Origin: DAMCZI01 sp032095175
Lineage (GTDB): Bacteria; Bacillota; Clostridia; Clostridiales; Caloramatoraceae
Length of the DNA: 64,000 nucleotides
Reading direction: 5' to 3'
NCBI GenBank assembly: GCA_032095175.1
Contig: DAMCZI010000005.1
Span: forward strand, 62,001-126,000
Below, piece after piece: positions 1 to 7,425 of the stretch; the stretch's first letter is position 1; every line of letters starts with the position of its first letter. Under the pieces are notes generated by a model. That model was not told where the DNA came from. It saw nothing but the letters and a program-made list of their open reading frames with translations, and did not search any database. A program made the translations under genes and the position numbers.

Positions 1-73
1 ATTAATCAAGGAATATGATTTCGCATAAATGTTTAGGTTTAAGCAATGTGGAATCATTTATGCAAAACATATA
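1..73. repeat. Dispersed palindromic element, family B, copy 1 (edge)
   Basis: Imperfect palindrome with arms around TTTCGCATAAATG and CATTTATGC and a loop resembling TTAAGCAATGTGGAATC. It is the inverted-orientation relative of the copies near 3653, 5618 and 20948. The first bases (ATTAATCAAGGAATATGATT) also match the flank of the 3653 copy. In the other copies a second small hairpin follows; here it would lie beyond the left edge of the window, so this copy is probably cut by the edge. No coding capacity. Confidence 0.75.
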
Positions 74-92
74 ACTCAATTGGAAAATCTTC

Positions 93-121
93 TTTACAAA
101 TGCCTTTTATTAGGGTACAAT
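93..121 (+). promoter_or_regulatory. Sigma-A-type promoter of the peroxiredoxin gene
   Basis: TTTACA (93-98) and TACAAT (116-121) are separated by exactly 17 bases, which fits a vegetative promoter reading toward the peroxiredoxin start at 202. The start of transcription would fall near 128, giving a leader of about 75 bases. Confidence 0.6.
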
Positions 122-133
122 ATAATTAATAAA

Positions 134-148
134 GGATAATTATTATCC
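134..148. promoter_or_regulatory. PerR/Fur-like 7-1-7 operator candidate
   Basis: GGATAAT-T-ATTATCC is a perfect inverted repeat of two 7-base arms around one base, the architecture of PerR boxes (consensus TTATAAT-N-ATTATAA); five of seven bases per arm match. It lies just downstream of the predicted start point of a peroxide-detoxifying gene, where a bound repressor would block transcription. Assignment to PerR rather than another Fur-family protein is inference. Confidence 0.45.
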
Positions 149-201
149 ATAGAAAATTATTGTTGCAAAATTAAACTTTATTATAAAAGGGGGTTTTACA
201 T

Positions 202-831
202 ATGAAATTATTAATAAAGGAACATTTTCCAAATTTAAAGGTTAAAACAACAAAAGGAGAACTAAATCTTCCTGATGATTTTAAAGGAAAGTGGTTTGTT
301 CTATTCAGCCATCCTGCAGACTTTACTCCAGTTTGTACTACTGAATTTGTTTCATTTCAAAAACATAAGGCTGCATTTGATGAACTTGGAGCAGAGCTTA
401 TAGGTCTTAGCGTTGACAATTTGGACAGTCATTTTAAGTGGATAGCTTGGATAAAGGAAAACTTAGGAGTTGAAGTTCAATTCCCTATAATAGATGACGA
501 GGACAGAAAAATCTCTGAAAGATTAGGGTTAATTCATCCAGGTGCAGGAGATACTGATACTGTTAGAGCAGTGGTAATTGTTGATCATAAGGGAAATGTT
601 AGAGCAATGCTTGAATATCCAAAGGAAATCGGAAGAAATATAGACGAAATCGTTAGAATGGTAAAGACAATGAAAATGGCATCCATAGACAAGGTGTTTG
701 CACCAGCCAACTGGCCAAACAACGAGATAATCAAAGACAAGGTACTCTTTAAACCAGCTCCAGATGAAAAGCTTGAAGAGGGAGCGGTAAAGCTGTCTGA
801 TTGGTTTGTATACAAGGAATATAAGAAATAG
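202..831 (+). CDS. 1-Cys peroxiredoxin (Prx6 type)
   Basis: 209 aa. Thiol peroxidase expected to reduce hydrogen peroxide and organic hydroperoxides in the cytoplasm. The peroxidatic cysteine is Cys45 in the HPADFTPVCTTEF motif, and the conserved Arg lies in DTVRAVVIV. It is the only cysteine in the protein, so there is no resolving Cys and this is the 1-Cys class. The C-terminal extension (KVFAPANWPNNE) is typical of the Prx6 branch. The start is supported by AAAGGGGG upstream. It is monocistronic, with a clear promoter, a PerR-like box and a terminator. The natural reductant cannot be told from the sequence. Confidence 0.93.
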   Translation: MKLLIKEHFPNLKVKTTKGELNLPDDFKGKWFVLFSHPADFTPVCTTEFVSFQKHKAAFDELGAELIGLSVDNLDSHFKWIAWIKENLGVEVQFPIIDDEDRKISERLGLIHPGAGDTDTVRAVVIVDHKGNVRAMLEYPKEIGRNIDEIVRMVKTMKMASIDKVFAPANWPNNEIIKDKVLFKPAPDEKLEEGAVKLSDWFVYKEYKK

Positions 832-836
832 TAAAA

Positions 837-873
837 AACAAGGTGTCTACCTTTGCAGTTAGACACCTTGTTT
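837..873. terminator. Bidirectional terminator hairpin
   Basis: A 13-bp stem (AACAAGGTGTCTA / TAGACACCTTGTT) with a 10-base loop, flanked by A and T runs on both sides. It serves the peroxiredoxin gene on the plus strand and the convergent gene at 874 on the minus strand. Confidence 0.85.
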
Positions 874-1485
874 TTATATTACAACATTTGGATCATCCTT
901 GTATGCAGAACCCATTAAGCAGAGCTGATTCAGCACCTCAGCAAAGATTTCGAACAAGCCTTTAAGTGTCTCGATGTCTTTAACGATTCCATATACTTGG
1001 AAGTATAGTTCGTCAACTTCCTCTGGAAATGCTGGTCCAAAAATTCCTTCATCATTTTTCACTTCAAGATAGAAATTGGGTTGAGCCTGTATAAGTTCCC
1101 TAATTTTTTCATCAGAAAATAATTCCCTTACCTTTTCTTCATTTTCACCCTTTATCACATATGCTTCATCAAATTCCGGGCAGCCGACCTCTATATCCTG
1201 CATTCCTAAAACCTTACCCATCTCGCTAAATATACCTGCATGATAAATTTTAAATCTAAATCCATCCGGATTCACATAGGGTGCTCTTATTCTTGTATAA
1301 GTAGAACTTGATTTTCCAGTAGAAACTGTATATGTATCCAATATCATTTTCCACTCTCCAACCTTTGCCTCTACCCTGTCTCCCTTCCAAAACCCTCCAT
1401 CGATATAAGCTGCACCTATTTCATCTGCCAACAGCTTCCACATCTCTCTTTTGCTTGGACCAAATATGTCTCTCAATATGCCCAT
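874..1485 (-). CDS. Uncharacterised soluble protein
   Basis: 203 aa from the ATG (MGILRDIFGPSK), chosen because GGGGG lies about nine bases upstream; a TTG ten codons earlier has no such site. No signal peptide or membrane segment. The first half carries a pattern of conserved-looking aromatic/glycine residues (GAAYIDGGFWKGDRVEAK, TVSTGKSSSTYTRIRAPY); the C-terminal part is acidic and helical (LFEIFAEVLNQLC). I do not recognise a characterised family and assign no function. It converges on the peroxiredoxin and shares its terminator; it lies 48 bases downstream of the hepT-mntA pair and may be transcribed with it. Confidence 0.75.
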   Translation of the reverse strand: MGILRDIFGPSKREMWKLLADEIGAAYIDGGFWKGDRVEAKVGEWKMILDTYTVSTGKSSSTYTRIRAPYVNPDGFRFKIYHAGIFSEMGKVLGMQDIEVGCPEFDEAYVIKGENEEKVRELFSDEKIRELIQAQPNFYLEVKNDEGIFGPAFPEEVDELYFQVYGIVKDIETLKGLFEIFAEVLNQLCLMGSAYKDDPNVVI

Positions 1486-1533
1486 TTCCCATTCCCCCAA
1501 TAATATATTAAGCAATCTTATTGTACATTTATT

Positions 1534-1971
1534 TTATTCACTATATTGTTCAAGCCAATGGTTTATGTATTTTATATATATTGCAAAATCATCAAGTCGA
1601 TTATGAAGAATATCAATCATTATGTTTTCATCTACTCTCATATAGTCATGAACAAGTATATTTCTAAACGAAACCATGTTAGCAATGTCCTTTGCAAACT
1701 TCTGCGGTAGTACCCCTTCCTTCCCAAGGAGTAGGATGACTTCTCTATATGTATCCGGTTTTTCAATATCAAGGGTAGATATTATTATGTTTGAGATATC
1801 AAGAACACATTCAATGGATATCTGAATTCCTCTCTCTATTCCCCAATACTTAATCATATCATCCTTTAAACTATCCTGGTTTATACCATAAGCAATTTCC
1901 TTAAGCAATATCATATTCTTTTGGAGTTCTTTTATTTTTATATTAATGATATCAAGAATGTTTTTCGTCAT
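1534..1971 (-). CDS. hepT: HepT-like HEPN toxin (DUF86) of a type VII TA pair
   Basis: 145 aa, all-helical HEPN fold. The catalytic RX4HXY motif is intact as Arg103-NILV-His108-Asp-Tyr110. In studied HepT proteins this motif cuts RNA and its Tyr is AMPylated by MntA to neutralise the toxin. The ATG overlaps the TGA of the nucleotidyltransferase gene by four bases (ATGA), giving translational coupling with the antitoxin made first. An alternative is a non-toxic HEPN/MNT stress module; the full motif argues for an active enzyme. Confidence 0.85.
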   Translation of the reverse strand: MTKNILDIINIKIKELQKNMILLKEIAYGINQDSLKDDMIKYWGIERGIQISIECVLDISNIIISTLDIEKPDTYREVILLLGKEGVLPQKFAKDIANMVSFRNILVHDYMRVDENIMIDILHNRLDDFAIYIKYINHWLEQYSE

Positions 1972-2408
1972 TTATCATCAACTCCTAATGTTTTTTCAAC
2001 CCAGTGCTTTATACCATCCATTTGAACCTTTCTAAAGGGCTCCATGTCCATATATTCTTTGAGCACCTTAACTTCAAAATCAACTTTTACATCCTCATTC
2101 TCCATATAAATAAGCTTTCCATATTTGATTACCTGATGCCTTAGCACAGGATTTGCAGAATTTAATATTACCAGATCAATATCTTCCCTTCTTAGTACAG
2201 ATGTAAGTTCCCCTATCAATTCAAGTTTATCCATGGGATTATAATCATTATTTAATAAAACAGCTATATCAACATCACTTTTCTCATTATTATTTCCCTT
2301 TGCATAAGAGCCAAATATGTATATCAACCTTATCCCATAGACTTCAATCAATCCATCCATATTACCAACTATCATTCTTTTTACTTCATCAAAGCATTTT
2401 TGAAGCAT
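1968..2408 (-). CDS. mntA: MntA-like nucleotidyltransferase antitoxin
   Basis: 146 aa, minimal nucleotidyltransferase fold. The motif GSYAKGNNNEKSDVDIAVLL gives the GSx10DxD signature (Gly33-Ser34, Asp45, Asp47); a later EDIDLVIL could supply the third carboxylate. In characterised pairs this enzyme transfers AMP from ATP to the HepT tyrosine. It is the first gene of the two-gene unit and overlaps hepT by four bases. Upstream lies a large palindromic repeat, not another gene. Confidence 0.85.
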   Translation of the reverse strand: MLQKCFDEVKRMIVGNMDGLIEVYGIRLIYIFGSYAKGNNNEKSDVDIAVLLNNDYNPMDKLELIGELTSVLRREDIDLVILNSANPVLRHQVIKYGKLIYMENEDVKVDFEVKVLKEYMDMEPFRKVQMDGIKHWVEKTLGVDDK

Positions 2409-2478
2409 CTACCAACACCACCAAAGTTTATTTAACTATATTATACCAGTTAAACAAAAATGTACACATAAAAATTCT

Positions 2479-2789
2479 ATACCCATGGGTTATAAGTAAG
2501 GCATATTAAAGAAAATAACAAGTCAAAGATTTTGAGGATATTTTGCGTCAGACGAGGAAATGAAAGCTCAAGCTAGTTGGGCTAACTTGAGCTTTCTATA
2601 TATGTTGCATTAAAATTCTTTACATTCCGCCTTTTCAAACAGCCCTGCTAAATTGGTTCGACTCTAGGATGTTTGAAAGGGCGGAATGTAATAGAATTTT
2701 TGCAACATATATACTGACGAAGTATGACACAAAATAGGCCAAAATATTGACTTGTTATTTTCCTTAATACGCCTAAATCCATGGGTATT
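2479..2789. repeat. Outer palindromic element, family A copy 1, interrupted by an inserted element
   Basis: Long inverted repeat whose ends read ATACCCATGGGTT...AGGCATATTAAAG on the left and CTTAATACGCCT...CCATGGGTAT on the right. Interior landmarks are AGTCAAAGATTTTGAGGATATTTTG and CTGACGAAGTATGAC. The same landmarks recur without interruption at 32472-32634. In this copy a second palindromic element (2598-2712) splits the middle. No open reading frame of note. It fills the gap between mntA and nudC. Confidence 0.75.
2598..2712 (+). repeat. Inner palindromic element, family I copy 1
   Basis: 115-bp element bounded by ATATATGTTGCA (2598-2609) and TGCAACATATAT (2701-2712). The core contains TTCTTTACATTCCGCC, AACAGCCCTGC, GGTTCGACTCTAGGATGTTT and GGCGGAATGTAATAGAA. 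Related cores occur at 5736-5846, 9421-9534 (inverted) and 22414-22513. It sits inside the outer element at a point that is uninterrupted in the 32472 copy, which shows it is an insertion. Confidence 0.75.
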
Positions 2790-2800
2790 ATAAAAGCTTA

Positions 2801-3628
2801 TTATTTAAAGTTTTCAATAAACCATTCTATTAATTTTCTCGCTATACTTCCGCTCGTTGGAATCTTAGGTACTTGTTCTACCTTAAACCAGTCAGCAGCA
2901 TCTATTTCATTTTCATCTACCTTTATTTCTCCTTCTGCATATTCTGCAGTGAAACCAACCATTAATGAATCCGGAAACGGCCAGGGCTGGCTGCCAAAGT
3001 ACTTTATATTTTTAACTTTAATTCCAACCTCTTCTTTTACCTCCCTTTCCACACATCCTTCAAAGGTTTCTCCAGGTTCAACAAAACCTGCGATAACACT
3101 GTACATTCCGTTTTTAAACCTTGAATTATGTGCAAGAAGGAGTTGGCCATCCTTTACAACTGCCACTATTATAGCTGGTGAAATACGTGGATAGGTAATA
3201 AAGCCGCATTCTGGACAAATTACTGCATTTTCATCCTGTTTTATTTTAACAGGTGTTCCACATTTGCTGCAGTATTTATTGTTTTTAAGCCATCTCAATA
3301 GATGCAATGCTCTACTTGAAAGCAAAAAAGTTTCTTCGCCAAGTACAAAGCTTAATTGCCTTAGCTCTATGAAACTATAATCTTTAGGCAATGTGTTTTC
3401 AAAGGTTTCAGCAAAATAACAATCATTTGCGTTAAGTGTGCCAAAATGTATAGCTTCACTATATTCAAGCTCAACATCCATTAATTCATTAAGGTGTGGA
3501 ATTGCAGCCATATCCTCCTTCATTTTGACTAACAGCTTGTTGTCATTAAAAATAAACAAATAACTTTTATCAGTTATATTGGATTCCGAAATCAATCCCG
3601 GTATAAACTTAATATTTCTATTACTCAT
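2801..3628 (-). CDS. nudC: NADH pyrophosphatase / RNA-decapping Nudix hydrolase NudC
   Basis: 275 aa. Hydrolyses NAD(H) to NMN(H) and AMP, and in characterised homologues removes NAD caps from RNA. Architecture is N-terminal domain, four-Cys zinc ribbon (CSKCG...CPECG), then the Nudix domain with the box GFVEPGETFEGCVEREVKEE, followed by the SQPWPFPDS signature that marks NADH-active enzymes. Start chosen at ATG MSNRNIKF, preceded by GGGACGGGGG. A longer frame reading to 3697 would translate part of the dispersed repeat at 3653-3767 and is unlikely to be native, though that repeat now occupies the promoter and leader region. Confidence 0.92.
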   Translation of the reverse strand: MSNRNIKFIPGLISESNITDKSYLFIFNDNKLLVKMKEDMAAIPHLNELMDVELEYSEAIHFGTLNANDCYFAETFENTLPKDYSFIELRQLSFVLGEETFLLSSRALHLLRWLKNNKYCSKCGTPVKIKQDENAVICPECGFITYPRISPAIIVAVVKDGQLLLAHNSRFKNGMYSVIAGFVEPGETFEGCVEREVKEEVGIKVKNIKYFGSQPWPFPDSLMVGFTAEYAEGEIKVDENEIDAADWFKVEQVPKIPTSGSIARKLIEWFIENFK

Positions 3629-3652
3629 ATCTTTAAAATCCCCCGTCCCATC

Positions 3653-3767
3653 TATATGTTTCGCATAAATAATTCTACATTGCTCGACCCTAAGCATTTA
3701 TGCGAAATCATATTCCTTGATTCATTAATTGCACATCTCCCAATGTAAAATCTTTAGTGCAATTAAT
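3653..3767. repeat. Family B palindromic element, copy 2
   Basis: Two successive hairpins: 3654-3713 (arms TTTCGCATAAAT / ATTTATGCGAAA, loop with CTACATTGCTCGACCCTAAG) and 3724-3767 (ATTAATTGCAC / GTGCAATTAAT). It lies only 25 bases upstream of the nudC start, so it must be in the 5' leader or promoter region of that gene. Confidence 0.75.
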
Positions 3768-3866
3768 CTGAACACATAGTTTATTTCTATTTTATCACAA
3801 CATAGTTAATAAAAAAATCAAGCTAGGCAACAATCCAACTAACAAGGCTATAATAAAGCATATTAA

Positions 3867-3906
3867 AGAAGGGTACCAACCTCTTACTCAAGATTGATAC
3901 CCTTCT
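3867..3906 (-). terminator. Terminator of the KAS III-CMD unit
   Basis: AGAAGGGTA...TACCCTTCT hairpin about 30 bases beyond the stop of the CMD-family gene on the minus strand, followed on that strand by TTTAATATGC. No other gene lies between it and the family B element. Confidence 0.65.
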
Positions 3907-3936
3907 ATGGGGGTTTACTTTAAGCAACTTTTAATA

Positions 3937-4326
3937 TTATTTAGCATCTAACAGTTCTTTAACTGCTTTTAATGCAGCCAAAGCTCTGGGCATTCCGATA
4001 ATCGTAATACTATGTAATATTACTTCAATAATTTGTTCCTTTGTAATGCCTAAATTTAAGGCACATTGTGTGTGGAAGAGCAGCTGCTCCTTATCACCGT
4101 TGCTTAATAACAAAGCAACAGTTGTCAATTCTCTTGTTTTAAGGTCCAATGCATTTCTTGTATACAATTTCCCAAAGACCTGCTCTACAATGGTATCTCC
4201 TAAACCATCATATATGCTGTTAAGCTTTTCAATGTATTCCTTTTTGCCTTCTCCAAGCATCTGCTCTAATATTAGCATTCCTTCTTTATAAGTGTTATTC
4301 TCCATAACCTCAAAATCCTTTTCCAT
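3937..4326 (-). CDS. Carboxymuconolactone decarboxylase (CMD/AhpD-like) family protein
   Basis: 129 aa, one CMD domain (about residues 30-125). Landmarks are LDLKTRELTTVALLLSNG, HTQCALNLGITKEQIIEVILHS and GMPRALAALKAVKE. It lacks the CxxC pair of AhpD-type peroxidases and resembles the decarboxylase-like branch, but the substrate cannot be read from the sequence. It begins four bases after the KAS III stop, and its ribosome site GGGGAAG overlaps the end of that gene, so the two are co-transcribed and probably coupled. Confidence 0.85.
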   Translation of the reverse strand: MEKDFEVMENNTYKEGMLILEQMLGEGKKEYIEKLNSIYDGLGDTIVEQVFGKLYTRNALDLKTRELTTVALLLSNGDKEQLLFHTQCALNLGITKEQIIEVILHSITIIGMPRALAALKAVKELLDAK

Positions 4327-4330
4327 TTAT

Positions 4331-5344
4331 TTATCTTCCCCATCTAAAGACTGCTGCAGCATGATTCTCCCCTGCTCCTGGTGAAGCCATTAAGATCAAA
4401 TCACCATCTTTAATTTTACCTTCTTCAAGTGCATGGTACATACTTGCCGGAATTGCAGTTGAAGCTATATTGCCATATATACTGAAGGTTTGATAGGATT
4501 TCTCACTTGGTAATCCCAATTCACTTCTCCATTCATCATGTGCCCAATATATAGGCTGATGTGAAAGAAAGAAGTCTAAATCCTCTGGTTTTAAATTAGC
4601 CTTCTCTAGCGCTTTAAACATAGCCTGAGGCATGTAATCCTTAGATTTTCTACCCATTTCTCTTATTTTTTCTGGATTTGTAGTCATAAGTCCCTTACTT
4701 GCAGATGCATCGTAATGTTTTTTATAACTGCTTGCTAATGGAAGTCTCTCTCTAACTGTAAAGGCATCATGATAATAACCATTTGAAGTTACATGGGATG
4801 CTATGTATCCTCTATTTTCTGAAACCTCCCCCATAACTACTGCACTTGCTCCATCCCCTATAATAGCTGATAAATAATCATTTTCATCCATAATTTTTGA
4901 GTGGAATATAGATGTAATTACAAGAATTTTTTTAAATGTCCCACAAGCAATAAGATTTGATGCACAAATAAACATAGAAACAAAGCTGGAACAACATGTA
5001 TCTAAATTCCATGCACCCGCATTTACTAATCCAAGCTTGTGCTGTAGTAAGCTTGCATTCCCTGGAATAATTTCATCAGGTACCATTGAATGAGCTAACA
5101 CTAGATCTATTTCCTCTGGCTTAACTCCTGCAGCTTTAAGTGCTCTTTTTCCTGCCTCTACCTCTGCATCTGATGGACACATATCCTTAGGAAAGAACCT
5201 TCTTTCCTTTATACCTTTAAAACAATCCTCTTTTTGTTTTTTAGGAGGTAGGTTTAAAAACTCCTTATCTTCCCAATAGTCATTAGTTACAACATTTTCA
5301 GGCATGTAAATGCCTACCCCAAGTATTCCTGCATTTTTTAACAC
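4331..5344 (-). CDS. 3-oxoacyl-ACP synthase III-like (KAS III) condensing enzyme
   Basis: 337 aa from a GTG start (VLKNAGILGVG) preceded by GGAGGG six bases away; the longer ATG frame has no ribosome site. Thiolase-fold enzyme that condenses an acyl-CoA with a second acyl unit. The catalytic triad is visible: Cys in LDTCCSSF, His in LSHQPIYWAH, Asn in YGNIASTA. No acyl-carrier protein or other fab gene is nearby. Together with the CMD-family partner this suggests a special ketide or a degradation step rather than housekeeping FabH, which normally sits in a fab cluster. The acyl substrate is unknown. Confidence 0.85.
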   Translation of the reverse strand: MLKNAGILGVGIYMPENVVTNDYWEDKEFLNLPPKKQKEDCFKGIKERRFFPKDMCPSDAEVEAGKRALKAAGVKPEEIDLVLAHSMVPDEIIPGNASLLQHKLGLVNAGAWNLDTCCSSFVSMFICASNLIACGTFKKILVITSIFHSKIMDENDYLSAIIGDGASAVVMGEVSENRGYIASHVTSNGYYHDAFTVRERLPLASSYKKHYDASASKGLMTTNPEKIREMGRKSKDYMPQAMFKALEKANLKPEDLDFFLSHQPIYWAHDEWRSELGLPSEKSYQTFSIYGNIASTAIPASMYHALEEGKIKDGDLILMASPGAGENHAAAVFRWGR

Positions 5345-5617
5345 AGCAGACCCTCCATTTCCATTAATGATAATAAATAAAATAAGTGTGGTAAATTTAT
5401 CCAATGATTTTACTATATAAACATAATAGAATTTCTTATGTTATATATAGTTGATAAATTTGCCTATAAGTTTTTAATATATCTTTTAATTACACTATAT
5501 ATTTCTATAAACTTTTCAATATTCCTTCAACAAATCTTAAATTACTTCATATTTTTCTACTTTTCATCATTTTATTCCCATATTCCCCACCAATTCCGAC
5601 CACTAATATTACCTAAT

Positions 5618-5738
5618 TTATATGTTTCACATAAATGATTCTACATTGCTCGACCCTAAACATTTATGCAAAATCATATCCCTTGCTATATAAATCGCAA
5701 CATACATTATTCAAAATCTTTATTGCAATTTATATATA
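5618..5738. repeat. Family B palindromic element, copy 3
   Basis: Same two-hairpin layout as the 3653 copy: TTTCACATAAATG / CATTTATGCAAAA with the loop CTACATTGCTCGACCCTAAA, then ATATAAATCGCAA / TTGCAATTTATAT. It abuts the family I element that begins at about 5736. The preceding 5345-5617 is A+T-rich with no gene I can support. Confidence 0.7.
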
Positions 5739-5846
5739 TAAATCGTAAAATTCTTTACATTTTGTTTTTTTAAACAGCCCTGCAGTATCGGTCCGACCTT
5801 AGGATGTTTAAAAAGGCAAAATGTAATAGAATTTTTGATTTATATT
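5736..5846 (+). repeat. Family I palindromic element, copy 2
   Basis: Core landmarks AAATTCTTTACATTTTG, AAACAGCCCTGC, GGTCCGACCTTAGGATGTTT and AAAATGTAATAGAATTTTT. The outer arms are ATATAAATC / GATTTATAT, different in sequence from copy 1 but again complementary to each other. It lies directly against the family B copy. Confidence 0.7.
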
Positions 5847-5865
5847 TAGCAATTTTCTAAAATGC

Positions 5866-5911
5866 AAAGGTGCCAATCAAAGGTTTTCAAACCCTCAATT
5901 AGCACCTTTTT
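5866..5911. terminator. Terminator after the liv operon
   Basis: AAAGGTGCCAAT...ATTAGCACCTTT hairpin with a T run on the plus side and weaker T-rich sequence on the minus side. It lies about 40 bases beyond livF on the minus strand and most likely ends the liv transcript. Confidence 0.6.
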
Positions 5912-5948
5912 TGACTTACTGAAAAAACAAACTCACATGACTTATTAT

Positions 5949-6662
5949 CTATTTGGAGCTATCCCCTAAATATGCCTTCTTTACATTTTCATCCTTAAGA
6001 AGCTCAGCGCCTGTCCCCATCATAGTTATCCTTCCAATCTCCATAACATATCCAGAGTCAGCAATATGCAGAGCTGCATTTGCATTTTGTTCTATAAGAA
6101 GTATTGTAACACCCTGTTTGTTAATTTCCTTAATTATTTCGAATAGTTCCTTTACAATAAGGGGTGCAAGTCCAAGTGATGGTTCATCCATCATAAGAAG
6201 TTTTGGTCTCGACATAAGCGCTCTTCCTATAGCAAGCATCTGCTGCTCACCGCCTGAGAGAGTTCCCGAAAGCTGCCAGGTTCTTTCCTTTAGCCTTGGA
6301 AACAGAGAATAAATCCATTCCATATCTTCCTTTATATTTTTCTCGTCACTTCTTGCAAAGGCACCTATTTTTAGATTTTCAAGAACAGTAAGGTTTGAAA
6401 AAACCCTTCTACCTTCTGGTACAAGAACTATTCCTTCCTTTACAATATTTTGTGTTTTTAGGTTAAGAATATTTTTGTTATTGTATATTATAGAGCCACC
6501 CCTTGGCTTAACAAGACCTACTATAGATCTCAGAGTTGTACTCTTTCCTGCTCCATTTGCGCCTATAAGTGTTACAATTTTACCCTCATTAACATCAAGA
6601 CTTATCCCCTTAAGGACTTCAATTCCTCCATAGCCTGCAACAAGGTTTTCTATCCTAAGCAT
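5949..6662 (-). CDS. livF: Branched-chain amino acid ABC importer, ATPase LivF
   Basis: 237 aa. Cytoplasmic ATPase. Walker A GANGAGKST, signature LSGGEQQMLAIGRAL, Walker B LLMMDEPSLGLAPL, and the H-loop region LLIEQNA, in which Gln follows Glu as is usual in LivF. It is the last gene of the five-gene unit and overlaps livG by eight bases. Its start is preceded by GGTGGAAGAG. Family length is about 235 aa, so it is complete. Confidence 0.95.
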   Translation of the reverse strand: MLRIENLVAGYGGIEVLKGISLDVNEGKIVTLIGANGAGKSTTLRSIVGLVKPRGGSIIYNNKNILNLKTQNIVKEGIVLVPEGRRVFSNLTVLENLKIGAFARSDEKNIKEDMEWIYSLFPRLKERTWQLSGTLSGGEQQMLAIGRALMSRPKLLMMDEPSLGLAPLIVKELFEIIKEINKQGVTILLIEQNANAALHIADSGYVMEIGRITMMGTGAELLKDENVKKAYLGDSSK

Positions 6663-7425
6663 TCTCTTCCACCCCCAGATAAGCTTCTATTACCCTCTGG
6701 TTGTTCTGTATCTCAATAGGTGCTCCCTCTGCAATAGTTACACCATAATCAAAAACATATATTCTGTCTGAGATACCCATAACAACCTGCATATGATGCT
6801 CTATTAGAAATATAGTAAGCTCAAATTCATCCCTAATCTTTTTTATGAATTCTGTTAATTCCTCTGTTTCCTTAGGGTTCATACCTGCTGCAGGTTCATC
6901 AAGTAGAAGCAGCTGTGGATTTGTAGCAAGAGCCCTTGCAATTTCAAGCCTTCTTTGCTTTCCGTAGGGAAGGGAGCCTGCCTTTTCATCCTTTAAATCC
7001 AAAAGGTCAACCTTTCTTAAAAGTTCAAGGGACTTATTAACCATCTCCCTTTCTTCCCTCCTATACTTTGGAAGTCTTAGGACTGCATCTACAAAGTTGG
7101 ATTTTATTCTAAGATGATTTGCAATAAGAACGTTATCAATAACACTCAAGTCCTTAAAAAGTCTTATATTCTGAAAGGTTCTTGCAATTCCAAGCTTTGT
7201 TATCCTGTCCAGTCTTTCTCCTGTTATATCCTTGTCCTTAAAATATATTTTGCCCTGAGTTGGTGTATACACCCCTGTTATCATATTAAATGCAGTTGTT
7301 TTTCCAGCACCATTAGGCCCTATAAGGGCAACAATTTCTCCCTTATTAAGCTTTAAATTAAAATTTTTAACTGCTGTTAAACCTCCAAACTGCATTATCA
7401 CATTTTCTGTTCTAAGAAGGCTCAT
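6655..7425 (-). CDS. livG: Branched-chain amino acid ABC importer, ATPase LivG
   Basis: 256 aa. Second ATPase of the transporter. Walker A GPNGAGKTT, LivG-type segment ARTFQNIRLFKDLSV, signature PYGKQRRLEIARAL in the degenerate LivG form, Walker B LLLLDEPAAGMNP, H-loop LIEHHMQVV. It overlaps livF by eight bases and livM by one base, so translation is tightly coupled. Complete length for the family. Confidence 0.95.
   Translation of the reverse strand: MSLLRTENVIMQFGGLTAVKNFNLKLNKGEIVALIGPNGAGKTTAFNMITGVYTPTQGKIYFKDKDITGERLDRITKLGIARTFQNIRLFKDLSVIDNVLIANHLRIKSNFVDAVLRLPKYRREEREMVNKSLELLRKVDLLDLKDEKAGSLPYGKQRRLEIARALATNPQLLLLDEPAAGMNPKETEELTEFIKKIRDEFELTIFLIEHHMQVVMGISDRIYVFDYGVTIAEGAPIEIQNNQRVIEAYLGVEENA

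Noticed and set aside
2781..3194. 137-codon plus-strand frame
   Set aside because: Antisense shadow of nudC, with the first part inside the palindromic repeat.
3629..3697. N-terminal extension of nudC
   Set aside because: Extra codons would come from the family B repeat, while a GGGGG site precedes the internal ATG.
5438..5638. 66-codon plus-strand frame
   Set aside because: A+T-rich intergenic sequence, no ribosome site, ends in a dispersed repeat.
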